From the NCBI GenBank assembly GCA_023262965.1, contig JALQXX010000044.1, positions 1 to 9,878 on the forward strand: a stretch of DNA of 9,878 bases. Direction: 5' to 3'. The first letter of the stretch is position 1, and each line of letters starts with the position of its first letter. This document shows, piece after piece, positions 1-7,707 of the stretch. The notes beneath the pieces were generated by a model, which saw only the letters and a list, made by a program, of their open reading frames with translations, did not search any database and was not told where the DNA came from. The translations under genes and the position numbers were made by a program. The DNA comes from Candidatus Marinamargulisbacteria bacterium (lineage in GTDB: Bacteria; Margulisbacteria; Marinamargulisbacteria; UBA817).

Positions 1-1564
1 TATCAACTGCATTACCATCACCCGAAGGGGGCGAACCGAACACTCCTGCCGCAGGATCGGGTACGATTCCACTCAAATCCGCCCCCCCTGCATCCGGCTC
101 CCCTTCAGTACATGCTTCAAGAGACATCGTCTGAATCTGGTGCTGAAGCGATGCATAATGATTATATGGAACAACACACCTCGAACCAGACGGCGATACA
201 TAGGTATACCCACCCGCAGATACATCAAAACACCCTCGTTTTGATGCATCCGGAAGCAATGGCGACTCCGGAACATATTCAATAGACCGTGATTGATTAT
301 TCACCCTCACTAGCAAATGCGCAAAATTGCCAAACGGAATCAAGGCTTCCGTTGTCACCGTTTCTATATTCGAAATCAACTGGTTTGCACTGGATTCCAG
401 CAATGACACCGTGGATTCCTTTCTCCAATCACGAACACTAACCTGAACCAGCGATTGATTTTCCGGATGTTTTTTCACTGTTACAACATCAACCAAACCC
501 GCCTCTTGAATTGAACCCCTTAAACGCGAAATTGACGCGTTTGAAACCACTGTTGCCCGATTAAATGTCTTTTTGGCCTCTTTAGCGTGCCACCTTTCTG
601 TCCCCATTAGTGAGTGGTTTGCTCGAATGGTCTTAGCCGTTTCGCGCAACTCTTTAAAAAGCTGAAGGTCTGGCTCCGATACATCCCCGTTCCCTACTGA
701 ATTAAGCGAACCCTGTGATTGACTGTCGCCAAACATAACTTTAGCACTCGCCCCGCCCCGTTTAGAAAATGTATCCGAATCCTTAGATGATGATCGTCTA
801 ATACGCGACATCTGAGACGATAATGCCGCATAGGCATTATTTTTTGACGTGTTTTTAACAGTAACCTCTGCCGAAACACCAACTATAGCCTCTTTATTGG
901 CTAATATGTCGGGATATTCACTGTCATTGGCAAGAGACATAACAAAATCCTTAAAATACGATGTGACCGCCGTACGGGTTTTGTGGGATGTGCGTGCCCC
1001 CTCACAAGAAAAAGCGCTTCCGGCTCCTTTAGTAATCCAAACCCGACGGGTCCGAATGAAATCTTTAAAAACATTATCTTTTTTTGTTTTTTCATGATTT
1101 TTTGCGACTTTGAAAACAATGTACATTAAGCGAGCTAATTTTACATCCTTTGCATTTAAGGTGTCATTTTCACGTCGTTGGGCTAAATAATTGCCAATCA
1201 GTTCGGCAATATCCATGGCCTGATCCTGAACCGACTCCTTAGAAAAGGTATCTTTACGGAGTATGCAGTGTAAATTATTGGTAAAATACTGATACGACAC
1301 CGTATCCAATTCGCTTAATTCACACCTACTTTGTTGAACACATGCCAGCATCATACTGGCTAAGGGTGATAATCGGGCATCATCCACAGCACAATTATCG
1401 AATAAAATACGACCTATAGCCTTTTGATGAGTCAATTCAACCGATATTTTCCCCGTCTCCAAATTATCGCCCTGAACTACCTCCGGAGGCTGAGGCCGAC
1501 CTTGATTGGATTTTTTACTAAAAGAACTCATTGCACGGTTTAAAGACAGAAAAGGCACACTCAT
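1..1564 (-). CDS. Unrecognised soluble protein, partial (C-terminus beyond window start)
   Basis: An uninterrupted reading frame runs from an ATG at 1564 to the window edge and gives 521 codons; the stop lies outside. The start is well supported: an AGGAG ribosome binding site at 1576-1572 sits 7 bases upstream, and a good promoter lies just before it. I do not recognise the family. The N-terminus (MSVPFLSLNRAMSSFSKKS) is short, polar and lacks a signal peptide, and there is no obvious membrane segment, so a cytoplasmic location is likely. Residues about 40-215 look mostly helical and carry scattered cysteines (58, 75, 81, 100, 187). Residues about 235-300 are a Ser/Lys/Arg/Gly-rich linker containing RIRRSSSKDS. 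Residues about 300-430 look like a second folded part, and 485-521 is Gly/Pro/Asp-rich and probably disordered. I see no Walker, zinc-finger or nuclease motif. That it is a gene is sure; its function is unknown. Confidence 0.85.
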   Translation of the reverse strand, partial: MSVPFLSLNRAMSSFSKKSNQGRPQPPEVVQGDNLETGKISVELTHQKAIGRILFDNCAVDDARLSPLASMMLACVQQSRCELSELDTVSYQYFTNNLHCILRKDTFSKESVQDQAMDIAELIGNYLAQRRENDTLNAKDVKLARLMYIVFKVAKNHEKTKKDNVFKDFIRTRRVWITKGAGSAFSCEGARTSHKTRTAVTSYFKDFVMSLANDSEYPDILANKEAIVGVSAEVTVKNTSKNNAYAALSSQMSRIRRSSSKDSDTFSKRGGASAKVMFGDSQSQGSLNSVGNGDVSEPDLQLFKELRETAKTIRANHSLMGTERWHAKEAKKTFNRATVVSNASISRLRGSIQEAGLVDVVTVKKHPENQSLVQVSVRDWRKESTVSLLESSANQLISNIETVTTEALIPFGNFAHLLVRVNNQSRSIEYVPESPLLPDASKRGCFDVSAGGYTYVSPSGSRCVVPYNHYASLQHQIQTMSLEACTEGEPDAGGADLSGIVPDPAAGVFGSPPSGDGNAVD

Positions 1565-1571
1565 AACATAA

Positions 1572-1576
1572 CTCCT
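1572..1576 (-). promoter_or_regulatory. Shine-Dalgarno site of the left-edge gene
   Basis: AGGAG on the minus strand, 7 bases before the ATG at 1564. This is close to ideal and fixes the start. Another ATG at 1569-1567 is in a different frame and stops at once. Confidence 0.8.
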
Positions 1577-1583
1577 ACAAAAA

Positions 1584-1612
1584 ATAATATCGAAAACCCC
1601 ATACCACGTCAA
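1584..1612 (-). promoter_or_regulatory. Sigma70-type promoter for the left-edge gene
   Basis: On the minus strand, a -35 box TTGACG (1612-1607) and a -10 box TATTAT (1589-1584) are separated by exactly 17 bases, each matching consensus at five of six positions. The predicted transcript starts near 1578-1576, right at the AGGAG site, so the leader would be only about 12-15 bases. A second TTGAC (1622-1618) lies exactly 10 bases upstream of the first, one helical turn, but has no matching -10 of its own. The promoter means this gene can be expressed independently of the helicase gene upstream. Confidence 0.65.
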
Positions 1613-1651
1613 TACCAGTCAATCGGTATTTTTACCAAATCCCCCCTCCCC

Positions 1652-3670
1652 TTACAACGTATACCGTGGCCCCGACGTCCCGCCCCCAATTGACCAGGTA
1701 TCGCAGTACCTATCAATCATTTCGGCGGTCAAAAATCGACTCGCTTGACTAAATGCCATACCACCCGTTGAATAGTACGACCCCGGATCGCTCAAGTTGG
1801 GCTTCATGACATACAGTTCATCCTTGGCGCGGGTCATGGCCACGTACAGCAACCGCCGCTCTTCGTCCAATTGCGCGGGATCGTGCATGGAACGAATCGA
1901 TGGGATATACCCATCCACCACCGACAATACAAACACCCGAGACCACTCCAACCCCTTGGCTGAATGAATGGTCGATAAGGTCACATATTCATCATCACTC
2001 CCCATGGGCTCAACCCCCACCTGGGACGATTCCGGGGGATCCAAACTGAACACATCCAGCATATCTTGCAAAGAATCGTGCGCATCGGACAACACCCGCA
2101 GTGACTGCAAATCGTTATCGCGCCGATGGGCATCATCATAGCAGCGCTTGAGTATCGGTCGATAGTGTTTTAATACCCGATCCACCGTGTCGGATGGGGA
2201 TGATCCGGGATCAGCCATCACCGCAGCCAATTGTCGAATATCGCTATACGCAGCCTTGGTTTTAAATGGCGCGTAATCCATGCCCAAAAAATCATGATGA
2301 TGCGATTGCTGATACGCCACCAATGTTTGGGATAATTTGGGCCCCACCCCCTCAAACAGTTGGAATAACCGATGCCAGTTCAAGGTGTCCTGCGGATTCA
2401 CCATCACCTTTATATACGCCAACACATCTTTAACATGAGCGGCCTCGGTAAATTTAAGGCCCCCAAATTTTTTATATGGAATATTCGCTGCCGACAACGC
2501 CAGTTCCAATTGATTCGCATGCGAACTCGATCGAAACAACACCGCCATAGCGGTTAATGGGACACCCTCTTCACGCAATCCCAATAATCGATCCACCACA
2601 AAATCCGATTGCTCGGTGTCGTCAAAGGCCTCCACAAACCGTGGCTTTGTATCCCCATCCCGGGCGGCCGTGAGTTGTTTTTTGTACAATCGATCTGAGG
2701 CATTAATCACCGCATTTGATAGGTCCAGAATGGGTTGGACCGATCGGTAATTGGTGGCCAATTCCACTACTGACACGTCCTCAAATTGGCGCTCAAACGA
2801 TAAAATATTGGTCACATCCGCCCCCCGAAATCCGTAAATACTTTGCGCGTCATCACCCACCACCATAATGTTGCTGTGATACCGCAAAATCCCTTTTATC
2901 AACGCCAATTGAATGTGATTGCTATCTTGAAACTCATCCACCAACACATACTGATACTGATTGGCCACCGCATTCCCCACATCTTCATTTTGCGTGATGG
3001 CCTGTGTGGTTTTAACCAATAAATCATCGTAATCCATAACCGCCAATACCGACTTTTGATGGTGGTATTCATGAGCAATTGCCTCAATCACTCCCACCAA
3101 GTCTTCAAACTGGGGGTAATCATCTATGATGACGGTTTCAATCGATCGATTGGTATTGATGGATTTGGATACAATATCCAATAAGGTGTTTTTTTTGGGA
3201 AATCGCTTTTGGGTATCCGGCCCGCCCTGCTTACGCACCAACCCCATCAACTGCTCCGCATCCCCACGATCCAAAATCGTAAACCCATTGGGGTACCCCA
3301 ATACCGACGCAAACCGATGCAATACCATGGTGCAAAATGAATGAAAGGTCCCACCCGTCACACGCTGACACCGCGAATCCACCAATTGCGCCGCCCGACG
3401 CATCATCTCTTGACTGGACTTTCGTGTAAACGTTAACAGCAAAATCCGCTGCGGATCCACCCCATCATTCACCAACCGCGCCAACCGGTATACCAAGGTT
3501 TTGGTTTTTCCGGATCCCGCCCCCGCCAATACCAACAACGGTCCCGTATCATGCATAACCGCCGCCTGCTGCGCTGGATTCAAATCCGATACGTCAAATG
3601 ATGGCGGTTTATTGGTATCACGATGCGTCATGCGGTACTGATAGACGGTCATATAATTAGTGTAATCCAA
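1652..3670 (-). CDS. UvrD/Rep/PcrA-family superfamily 1A DNA helicase
   Basis: ATP-dependent 3'-5' DNA helicase. Relatives displace the incised strand after excision repair, restart replication or clear proteins from DNA. All diagnostic motifs are present in order: Q motif LNPAQQAAV (30-38), Walker A AGAGSGKT (49-56), Ia LLLTFTRKSSQEMMRR (77-92), Ib TFHSF (108-112), Walker B VDEFQDSN (244-251), III GDDAQSIYGFRGAD (272-285), IV LATNYRS (304-310), V TIHSAKGLEW (567-576) and VI EERRLLYVAMTRAKD (603-617). The length (672 residues) is close to Rep, and only about 55 residues follow motif VI, so the C-terminal extension typical of PcrA/UvrD is missing or short. UvrD, PcrA and Rep cannot be separated from sequence alone, so I give no symbol. 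The start is uncertain. The TTG at 3670 has an AGG 4 bases upstream, inside AGGTGG (3677-3672). ATGs at 3652 and 3631 are alternatives without a clear ribosome binding site. The gene begins 18 bases after the uvrB stop. Confidence 0.95.
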   Translation of the reverse strand: MDYTNYMTVYQYRMTHRDTNKPPSFDVSDLNPAQQAAVMHDTGPLLVLAGAGSGKTKTLVYRLARLVNDGVDPQRILLLTFTRKSSQEMMRRAAQLVDSRCQRVTGGTFHSFCTMVLHRFASVLGYPNGFTILDRGDAEQLMGLVRKQGGPDTQKRFPKKNTLLDIVSKSINTNRSIETVIIDDYPQFEDLVGVIEAIAHEYHHQKSVLAVMDYDDLLVKTTQAITQNEDVGNAVANQYQYVLVDEFQDSNHIQLALIKGILRYHSNIMVVGDDAQSIYGFRGADVTNILSFERQFEDVSVVELATNYRSVQPILDLSNAVINASDRLYKKQLTAARDGDTKPRFVEAFDDTEQSDFVVDRLLGLREEGVPLTAMAVLFRSSSHANQLELALSAANIPYKKFGGLKFTEAAHVKDVLAYIKVMVNPQDTLNWHRLFQLFEGVGPKLSQTLVAYQQSHHHDFLGMDYAPFKTKAAYSDIRQLAAVMADPGSSPSDTVDRVLKHYRPILKRCYDDAHRRDNDLQSLRVLSDAHDSLQDMLDVFSLDPPESSQVGVEPMGSDDEYVTLSTIHSAKGLEWSRVFVLSVVDGYIPSIRSMHDPAQLDEERRLLYVAMTRAKDELYVMKPNLSDPGSYYSTGGMAFSQASRFLTAEMIDRYCDTWSIGGGTSGPRYTL

Positions 3671-3688
3671 ACCACCTGAATTCGCCAG

Positions 3689-5683
3689 CTACTCGGATTC
3701 TGTTAACGATCGCAATTGATCCCGCAACACCGCTGCCAACTCAAAATTCAGCGCATCCGCAGCCGCATTCATATCGCGGGTTAACTGGGCAATCCGCGCT
3801 TGTTGCTCGCTGGGGTCACTGGCATTGGCCATTGGGGCCACCGCCGCCATTAAGGCCCGTTTTTCATCACGAATATCCCGAACCGCTTTTACGATCGGCG
3901 TGGGTGTAACGCCATGCGCCTTATTGTACGCCAATTGTTTGTCCCGTCGCCGATTGGTCTCGTCAACCGCTTTTTGAATGGATGGGGTTACTTTATCGGC
4001 ATATAAAATCACCGTGCCATCCGGATGGCGTGCCGCACGCCCCATGGTTTGAATCAGCGATCGCTCATTTCGTAAAAACCCTTCTTTGTCCGCATCTAAA
4101 ATGGCCACCAAGGATACCTCTGGCAAGTCCAACCCCTCTCGCAATAAATTAACCCCCACCAACACATCGTAGGTACCCAATCGCAAATCCCGTAAAATAT
4201 CCACCCGCTCTAATGCCACAATGTCGGAATGCAAATACATCACCTTAATGCCGTGACTCGATAAATAATTGGCCAAATCCTCACTCAACTGCTTGGTGAC
4301 CGTTGTGACCAATACCCGCTCCTCCTTTTTAATACGCTGCGAAATCTGATCCAATAAATGCGGCATTTGATTATCCGATGGGTGCATGTGAATCATGGGA
4401 TCCACCAGTCCCGTCGGACGGATCACCTGCTCGGCTACCGCGTATCGATCCGTAAACGCATCCCCTTTCGGGTTCGGAATCGCCACACGCTCCAATTCAT
4501 AGGAACCTGGCGTAGCCGACGTGTAAATCACACTGTACACCCGATCGTTAAACTCGGGAAATCGCAACGGCCGGTTATCCATCGCCGATGGCAGTCGAAA
4601 CCCAAAATCCACCAAATTCTTCTTGCGGGCTTGATCCCCATTGAACATTCCCCCAATCTGCGGCACCGTTACATGGGACTCATCAATAATGGTAATAAAA
4701 TCGTTTGGAAAAAAATCCAATAATACCCCCGGCGGCTCCCCTGGTTGAGCCCCCGCTAAGTGACGCGCATAATTTTCAATGCCCTTGCAATACCCCATCT
4801 CACGCATCATCTCCATGTCGTACTGGGTACGTTGCTTAATCCGCTGCGCCTCAACCAACATACCTCTTTTACGAAAAAAATCGTGACGCTCGTGCATTTC
4901 TGCTTCTATGGCATCGAGGGCCACATCGATGGACCCATCCACCACATAATGCGAGGCCGGAAATATATCAATGGTGGTCAGTTCGCTTAATTTTTCACCG
5001 GAAACCGGATGCAATGTCGCTATTTTATCAACATCATCGCCAAATAATTCAATCCGTATGGCCGTTTCATCCCAGGACGGAAACACGTCAATGATATTCC
5101 CTTTGACCCGAAACCGCCCCCGCTGAAGATCCACATCGTTTCGCTCAAAATATATCCCCACCAAGGCTTTTAATAAGGCCTGCCGCCCAATCGACTGCCC
5201 CACCGATACCGATAGCACCCCCTTCATATAGGCTTCCGGCGTTCCCAAACCGTAAATACACGACACCGATGCCACCACAATCACATCGGTTCGGGATAGC
5301 AATGACCGGGTCGCACTATGCCGCAACCGCTCAATTTCATCGTTAATCTGGGCCTCTTTTTCGATGTAAATATCCCGCGATGACACATAGGCTTCCGGTT
5401 GATAATAATCGTAGTACGACACAAAATACTCCACCGCATTATTGGGGAAAAACTGCTTAAACTCTGAACACAATTGCGCCGCCAACGTCTTATTATGGGC
5501 TAAAATCAAGGCCGGTCGATTCAATTGCGCAATCACGTTGGCCATTGTAAATGTTTTTCCCGATCCGGTGACCCCCAACAATACATTGTGCTTTTCCCCC
5601 GCCTGAATGCGCTTAACCAGGGTATCAATCGCCGATGGCTGATCTCCCGATGGCCGATACGATGTTACCAAATCAAAGGTCAT
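3689..5683 (-). CDS. uvrB: Excinuclease ABC subunit UvrB
   Basis: UvrB is the damage-verifying ATPase of nucleotide excision repair. It is loaded on DNA by UvrA and recruits UvrC for incision. At 664 residues it is full length (E. coli about 673). Visible elements: Walker A GVTGSGKT (37-44); the beta-hairpin that clamps DNA, YYDYYQPEAYV (90-100); Walker B DESH (334-337); the conserved stretch PQIGGMFNGDQARKKNLV (341-358); TSATPG (388-393); the helicase motif V/VI region from HSDI (485) through NLLREGLDLPEVSLVAILDA (512-531) to QTMGRAARH (545-553); and a C-terminal UVR coiled-coil domain (about 628-660) used for UvrC binding. No key residue is missing. A short extra segment follows YELE (residues 395-398). 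The ATG overlaps the stop of the upstream membrane-protein gene as ATGA, and no good ribosome binding site precedes it, so translation is probably coupled. It is followed closely by a UvrD-type helicase of the same pathway. Confidence 0.98.
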   Translation of the reverse strand: MTFDLVTSYRPSGDQPSAIDTLVKRIQAGEKHNVLLGVTGSGKTFTMANVIAQLNRPALILAHNKTLAAQLCSEFKQFFPNNAVEYFVSYYDYYQPEAYVSSRDIYIEKEAQINDEIERLRHSATRSLLSRTDVIVVASVSCIYGLGTPEAYMKGVLSVSVGQSIGRQALLKALVGIYFERNDVDLQRGRFRVKGNIIDVFPSWDETAIRIELFGDDVDKIATLHPVSGEKLSELTTIDIFPASHYVVDGSIDVALDAIEAEMHERHDFFRKRGMLVEAQRIKQRTQYDMEMMREMGYCKGIENYARHLAGAQPGEPPGVLLDFFPNDFITIIDESHVTVPQIGGMFNGDQARKKNLVDFGFRLPSAMDNRPLRFPEFNDRVYSVIYTSATPGSYELERVAIPNPKGDAFTDRYAVAEQVIRPTGLVDPMIHMHPSDNQMPHLLDQISQRIKKEERVLVTTVTKQLSEDLANYLSSHGIKVMYLHSDIVALERVDILRDLRLGTYDVLVGVNLLREGLDLPEVSLVAILDADKEGFLRNERSLIQTMGRAARHPDGTVILYADKVTPSIQKAVDETNRRRDKQLAYNKAHGVTPTPIVKAVRDIRDEKRALMAAVAPMANASDPSEQQARIAQLTRDMNAAADALNFELAAVLRDQLRSLTESE

Positions 5684-7611
5684 TTTGGGCCCGTCCGTCG
5701 TTGGCTGTACTGCACAACAAATTGATTAATGGATGGTTGCGTGGTTAAATAAACCGGATCTGTTTCACTTAAATCAAATGACATGTCGATGACATGATTT
5801 GGCGAGGCATGGTTTGGTGACGATGTAGCATGTTTTGCCACAGAGTTCCGCGACGCCTTCGTCTGTGAAGCCGCGTTGTGACGCCGGGCACTGTCGGATG
5901 GTAACAATGGCACGGACGCTCGCCGCTGTGAAGCCCCGTTGTGACGCCGCCCCCTATTGGCTGGTAACGATGACATGGACGCTTGCGTCTGCGAAGCCGC
6001 ACTCGGCAACTTAAGCGGTCTATTATGCCGCCCGAATGTGGCCCCATCACTCGGTGACAATGGCATTGTCGCTTCGGGCAGCGAGGCCGCACGAGGCCGC
6101 ATCACGGGTGTATATACCCCCACGGCCTGTTGTGGTGAGGATGGCATAGAGGCGGCCATATGCGACAGTGATTCGTGATATTCGACCCAACGGCGCTGAT
6201 GCAATTCATTCAAATCGCGCAGTAATTCTTGCGAATATATGACCGGATAATTCATCCCACCAAGGGGTGTTGTGGGAGGGCCTTGTTGGCTGGATACACG
6301 CGGCAGTACTTGTTGTCGGACATACTGATCAATATTATGGTAGAGCTGATTGAGTAAGAGCTGACGTTTCTGGTTAATGGCAAAATACGGATGCTGACTG
6401 CGTGTAGCCCATCGAAGCATGTGGCTCATGTAAGCAAAAATACCCATAAGACCAACCCCCACAACCGCAGTGGCTATTAAATTCCCCGAATTATTTTTTG
6501 ATAGTTCACCCCCATCCAAAGGAAACCCTTTTTGGCCATCATCTACCCATAACTGCATGATTATAGCAACAACAATTTGACCCATTGAAAATAAAAATAG
6601 CTCTAGAGTACGAAAATAGTTGCCAAATTGAGTTCGATATAAAGAAATACTCAATGAATTATTCACAATATCATTTATCCCTCTAACAAAATGAGTGCCT
6701 GACCGTAATTGACGCTCTATACCGTCCATATTCCCCGTATATATGCATTGGATAATCGTCGTTGCATCATTCACAAGATCGGTATGATTGCTAAGGGGCA
6801 TGTCTGGAATTGCCTGGATGGCCTGGTCCAATCGGGCCGATACATTGTCTAACTCCAACTCTAGCGATATATATACATTAGAAGGCGCAGACGCCACCAT
6901 CAACGGAAAATACGGACACTCTTTTTTAAAGAAGGCATTCAGATTGCTCAAACAATCCAATACATGCAAAAACAATATGTATACCGCCCCACTATCGCGC
7001 AGGTCCAATGTCCGGTCACCTAAGGCAATAAGTGTCCCTGCCAAACCAACAACCATTGCATCTTTTATTGATTTGACTGCCAATCGCAACTGTGTTTCCC
7101 ATACTGGCCACTTTCGTGACAATCGCCATTCCTCGGCGGATTTAAGCACCTTATTATTAAACACAAATTCTTCGTTAGGTTTTACATAGGTTCGCATAAC
7201 AAAATCAAGTGCTCCGCTTGCAAAAAATACAACCACACTAGCCCCTATTCGGATTAAACTATCCTGCTCATTGGCATCGGGTATGGGGGTACTCTCGCCG
7301 TTGACATGCGAAACACCCGCCATGATACCCATCATCATAAGACTTCGTCGCGATATCCGCTGAAGGCTTTGCTCGGAAGGGACCACCGGCGATGTCATGC
7401 GTGAGGTTACCGTGTTGGCCCCCACCAATGCCCTAACCGTTGACACATCCCCCGATGAATACGGTAACGCATTCCCATGAGGTAACACATTCATCCGATG
7501 GGATTCCAAAACGCGCGGTAAGTAGTGACGATTATTGATGCGGTGATCGGCATTACCCCCTGCCGCTACCCCATTTTTTAACGGACGATTACACGATTGT
7601 TTCGCATACAT
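5680..7611 (-). CDS. Unrecognised multi-pass membrane protein with repetitive hydrophilic tail
   Basis: No family recognised. With the ATG at 7611 it has 643 residues. The frame stays open upstream to 7719, but that part overlaps yebC and its promoter region and is unlikely to be coding. No clear ribosome binding site precedes 7611 (GGGGG at 7638-7634 is too far), so the start is tentative; ATGs at 7494 and 7398 are alternatives. Order of parts: a polar N-terminus; SRRSLMMMGIMAG, a twin-arginine-like motif before a short hydrophobic run (87-99); hydrophobic segments at about 118-139, 184-198, 209-221, 336-356 and 377-399, of which the first and last two are convincing membrane spans; then a soluble tail of about 240 residues. 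The tail has a Tyr/Gln-rich helical part followed by Ser/Ala/Arg-rich 21-residue repeats (538-600). It lies first in the leftward unit, and its stop overlaps the uvrB start as ATGA. The gene call is solid; the function is unknown. Confidence 0.8.
   Translation of the reverse strand: MYAKQSCNRPLKNGVAAGGNADHRINNRHYLPRVLESHRMNVLPHGNALPYSSGDVSTVRALVGANTVTSRMTSPVVPSEQSLQRISRRSLMMMGIMAGVSHVNGESTPIPDANEQDSLIRIGASVVVFFASGALDFVMRTYVKPNEEFVFNNKVLKSAEEWRLSRKWPVWETQLRLAVKSIKDAMVVGLAGTLIALGDRTLDLRDSGAVYILFLHVLDCLSNLNAFFKKECPYFPLMVASAPSNVYISLELELDNVSARLDQAIQAIPDMPLSNHTDLVNDATTIIQCIYTGNMDGIERQLRSGTHFVRGINDIVNNSLSISLYRTQFGNYFRTLELFLFSMGQIVVAIIMQLWVDDGQKGFPLDGGELSKNNSGNLIATAVVGVGLMGIFAYMSHMLRWATRSQHPYFAINQKRQLLLNQLYHNIDQYVRQQVLPRVSSQQGPPTTPLGGMNYPVIYSQELLRDLNELHQRRWVEYHESLSHMAASMPSSPQQAVGVYTPVMRPRAASLPEATMPLSPSDGATFGRHNRPLKLPSAASQTQASMSSLPANRGRRHNGASQRRASVPLLPSDSARRHNAASQTKASRNSVAKHATSSPNHASPNHVIDMSFDLSETDPVYLTTQPSINQFVVQYSQRRTGPK
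5812..6000 (-). repeat. Three tandem 63-bp units (21 residues each) in the tail of the membrane-protein gene
   Basis: Units lie at 6000-5938, 5937-5875 and 5874-5812. The first two agree at about 49 of 63 bases by eye; the third keeps only its first third well. At protein level the units begin AASQTQAS, GASQRRAS and AASQTKAS, and the first two end RGRRHN and ARRHN. A more divergent relative (AASLPEAT ... GRHN) lies just upstream, near 6088-6020. The period is a multiple of three, so the frame is preserved. Confidence 0.85.
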
Positions 7612-7652
7612 ATAGTGCAGTCTAACGTATTTTCCCCCAAAAGGGCTATATA

Positions 7653-7681
7653 ATTTTAAAAAATGACGGGTTGTAGTACAA
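7653..7681 (-). promoter_or_regulatory. Candidate promoter for the leftward unit (membrane protein-uvrB-helicase)
   Basis: On the minus strand, TTGTAC (7681-7676) and TAAAAT (7658-7653) are 17 bases apart. The -10 is good and the -35 weak (three of six). The predicted start near 7646 gives a leader of about 35 bases to the ATG at 7611. Confidence 0.35.
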
Positions 7682-7682
7682 T
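7655..7682 (+). promoter_or_regulatory. Candidate promoter for yebC
   Basis: TTTAAA (7655-7660) and TACAAT (7677-7682) are 16 bases apart, each an imperfect match. The start would fall near 7689, just upstream of the yebC ribosome binding site. A perfect TATAAT at 7649-7654 is an alternative -10, but it has no -35-like box at the right distance. Confidence 0.35.
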
Positions 7683-7692
7683 TATATCGGTA

Positions 7693-7697
7693 TGGAG
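7693..7697 (+). promoter_or_regulatory. Ribosome binding site of yebC
   Basis: TGGAG lies 10 bases before the ATG at 7708. It supports this start over the in-frame ATG at 7663. Confidence 0.6.
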
Positions 7698-7707
7698 CGT
7701 GTCGGCA

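Noticed and set aside
849-1119. Short open frames of 72-82 codons on both strands
   Set aside because: Both lie within the continuous left-edge gene, which has a promoter and ribosome binding site; these are out-of-frame shadows.
1625-1636. GGTATTTTTACC inverted repeat downstream of the helicase gene as a terminator
   Set aside because: The stem is only four base pairs, is not GC-rich and is not followed by a T run on the transcribed strand.
4358-4723. 121-codon plus-strand open frame inside uvrB
   Set aside because: Antisense to highly conserved UvrB motifs, with no ribosome binding site and a composition that is just the complement of uvrB codons.
5769-6092. 107-codon minus-strand frame with Arg/His-rich repeats
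   Set aside because: It is the shifted-frame reading of the 63-bp repeats; the main frame is continuous through it and ends at the uvrB overlap.
6788-7189. 133-codon plus-strand open frame inside the membrane-protein gene
   Set aside because: Antisense to the hydrophobic core of a continuous long gene; no ribosome binding site or recognisable protein pattern.
7663-7707. Fifteen-residue N-terminal extension of yebC
   Set aside because: The family N-terminus MAGHNKWSK begins at 7708, where a TGGAG site is well placed; the extension is not family-like.
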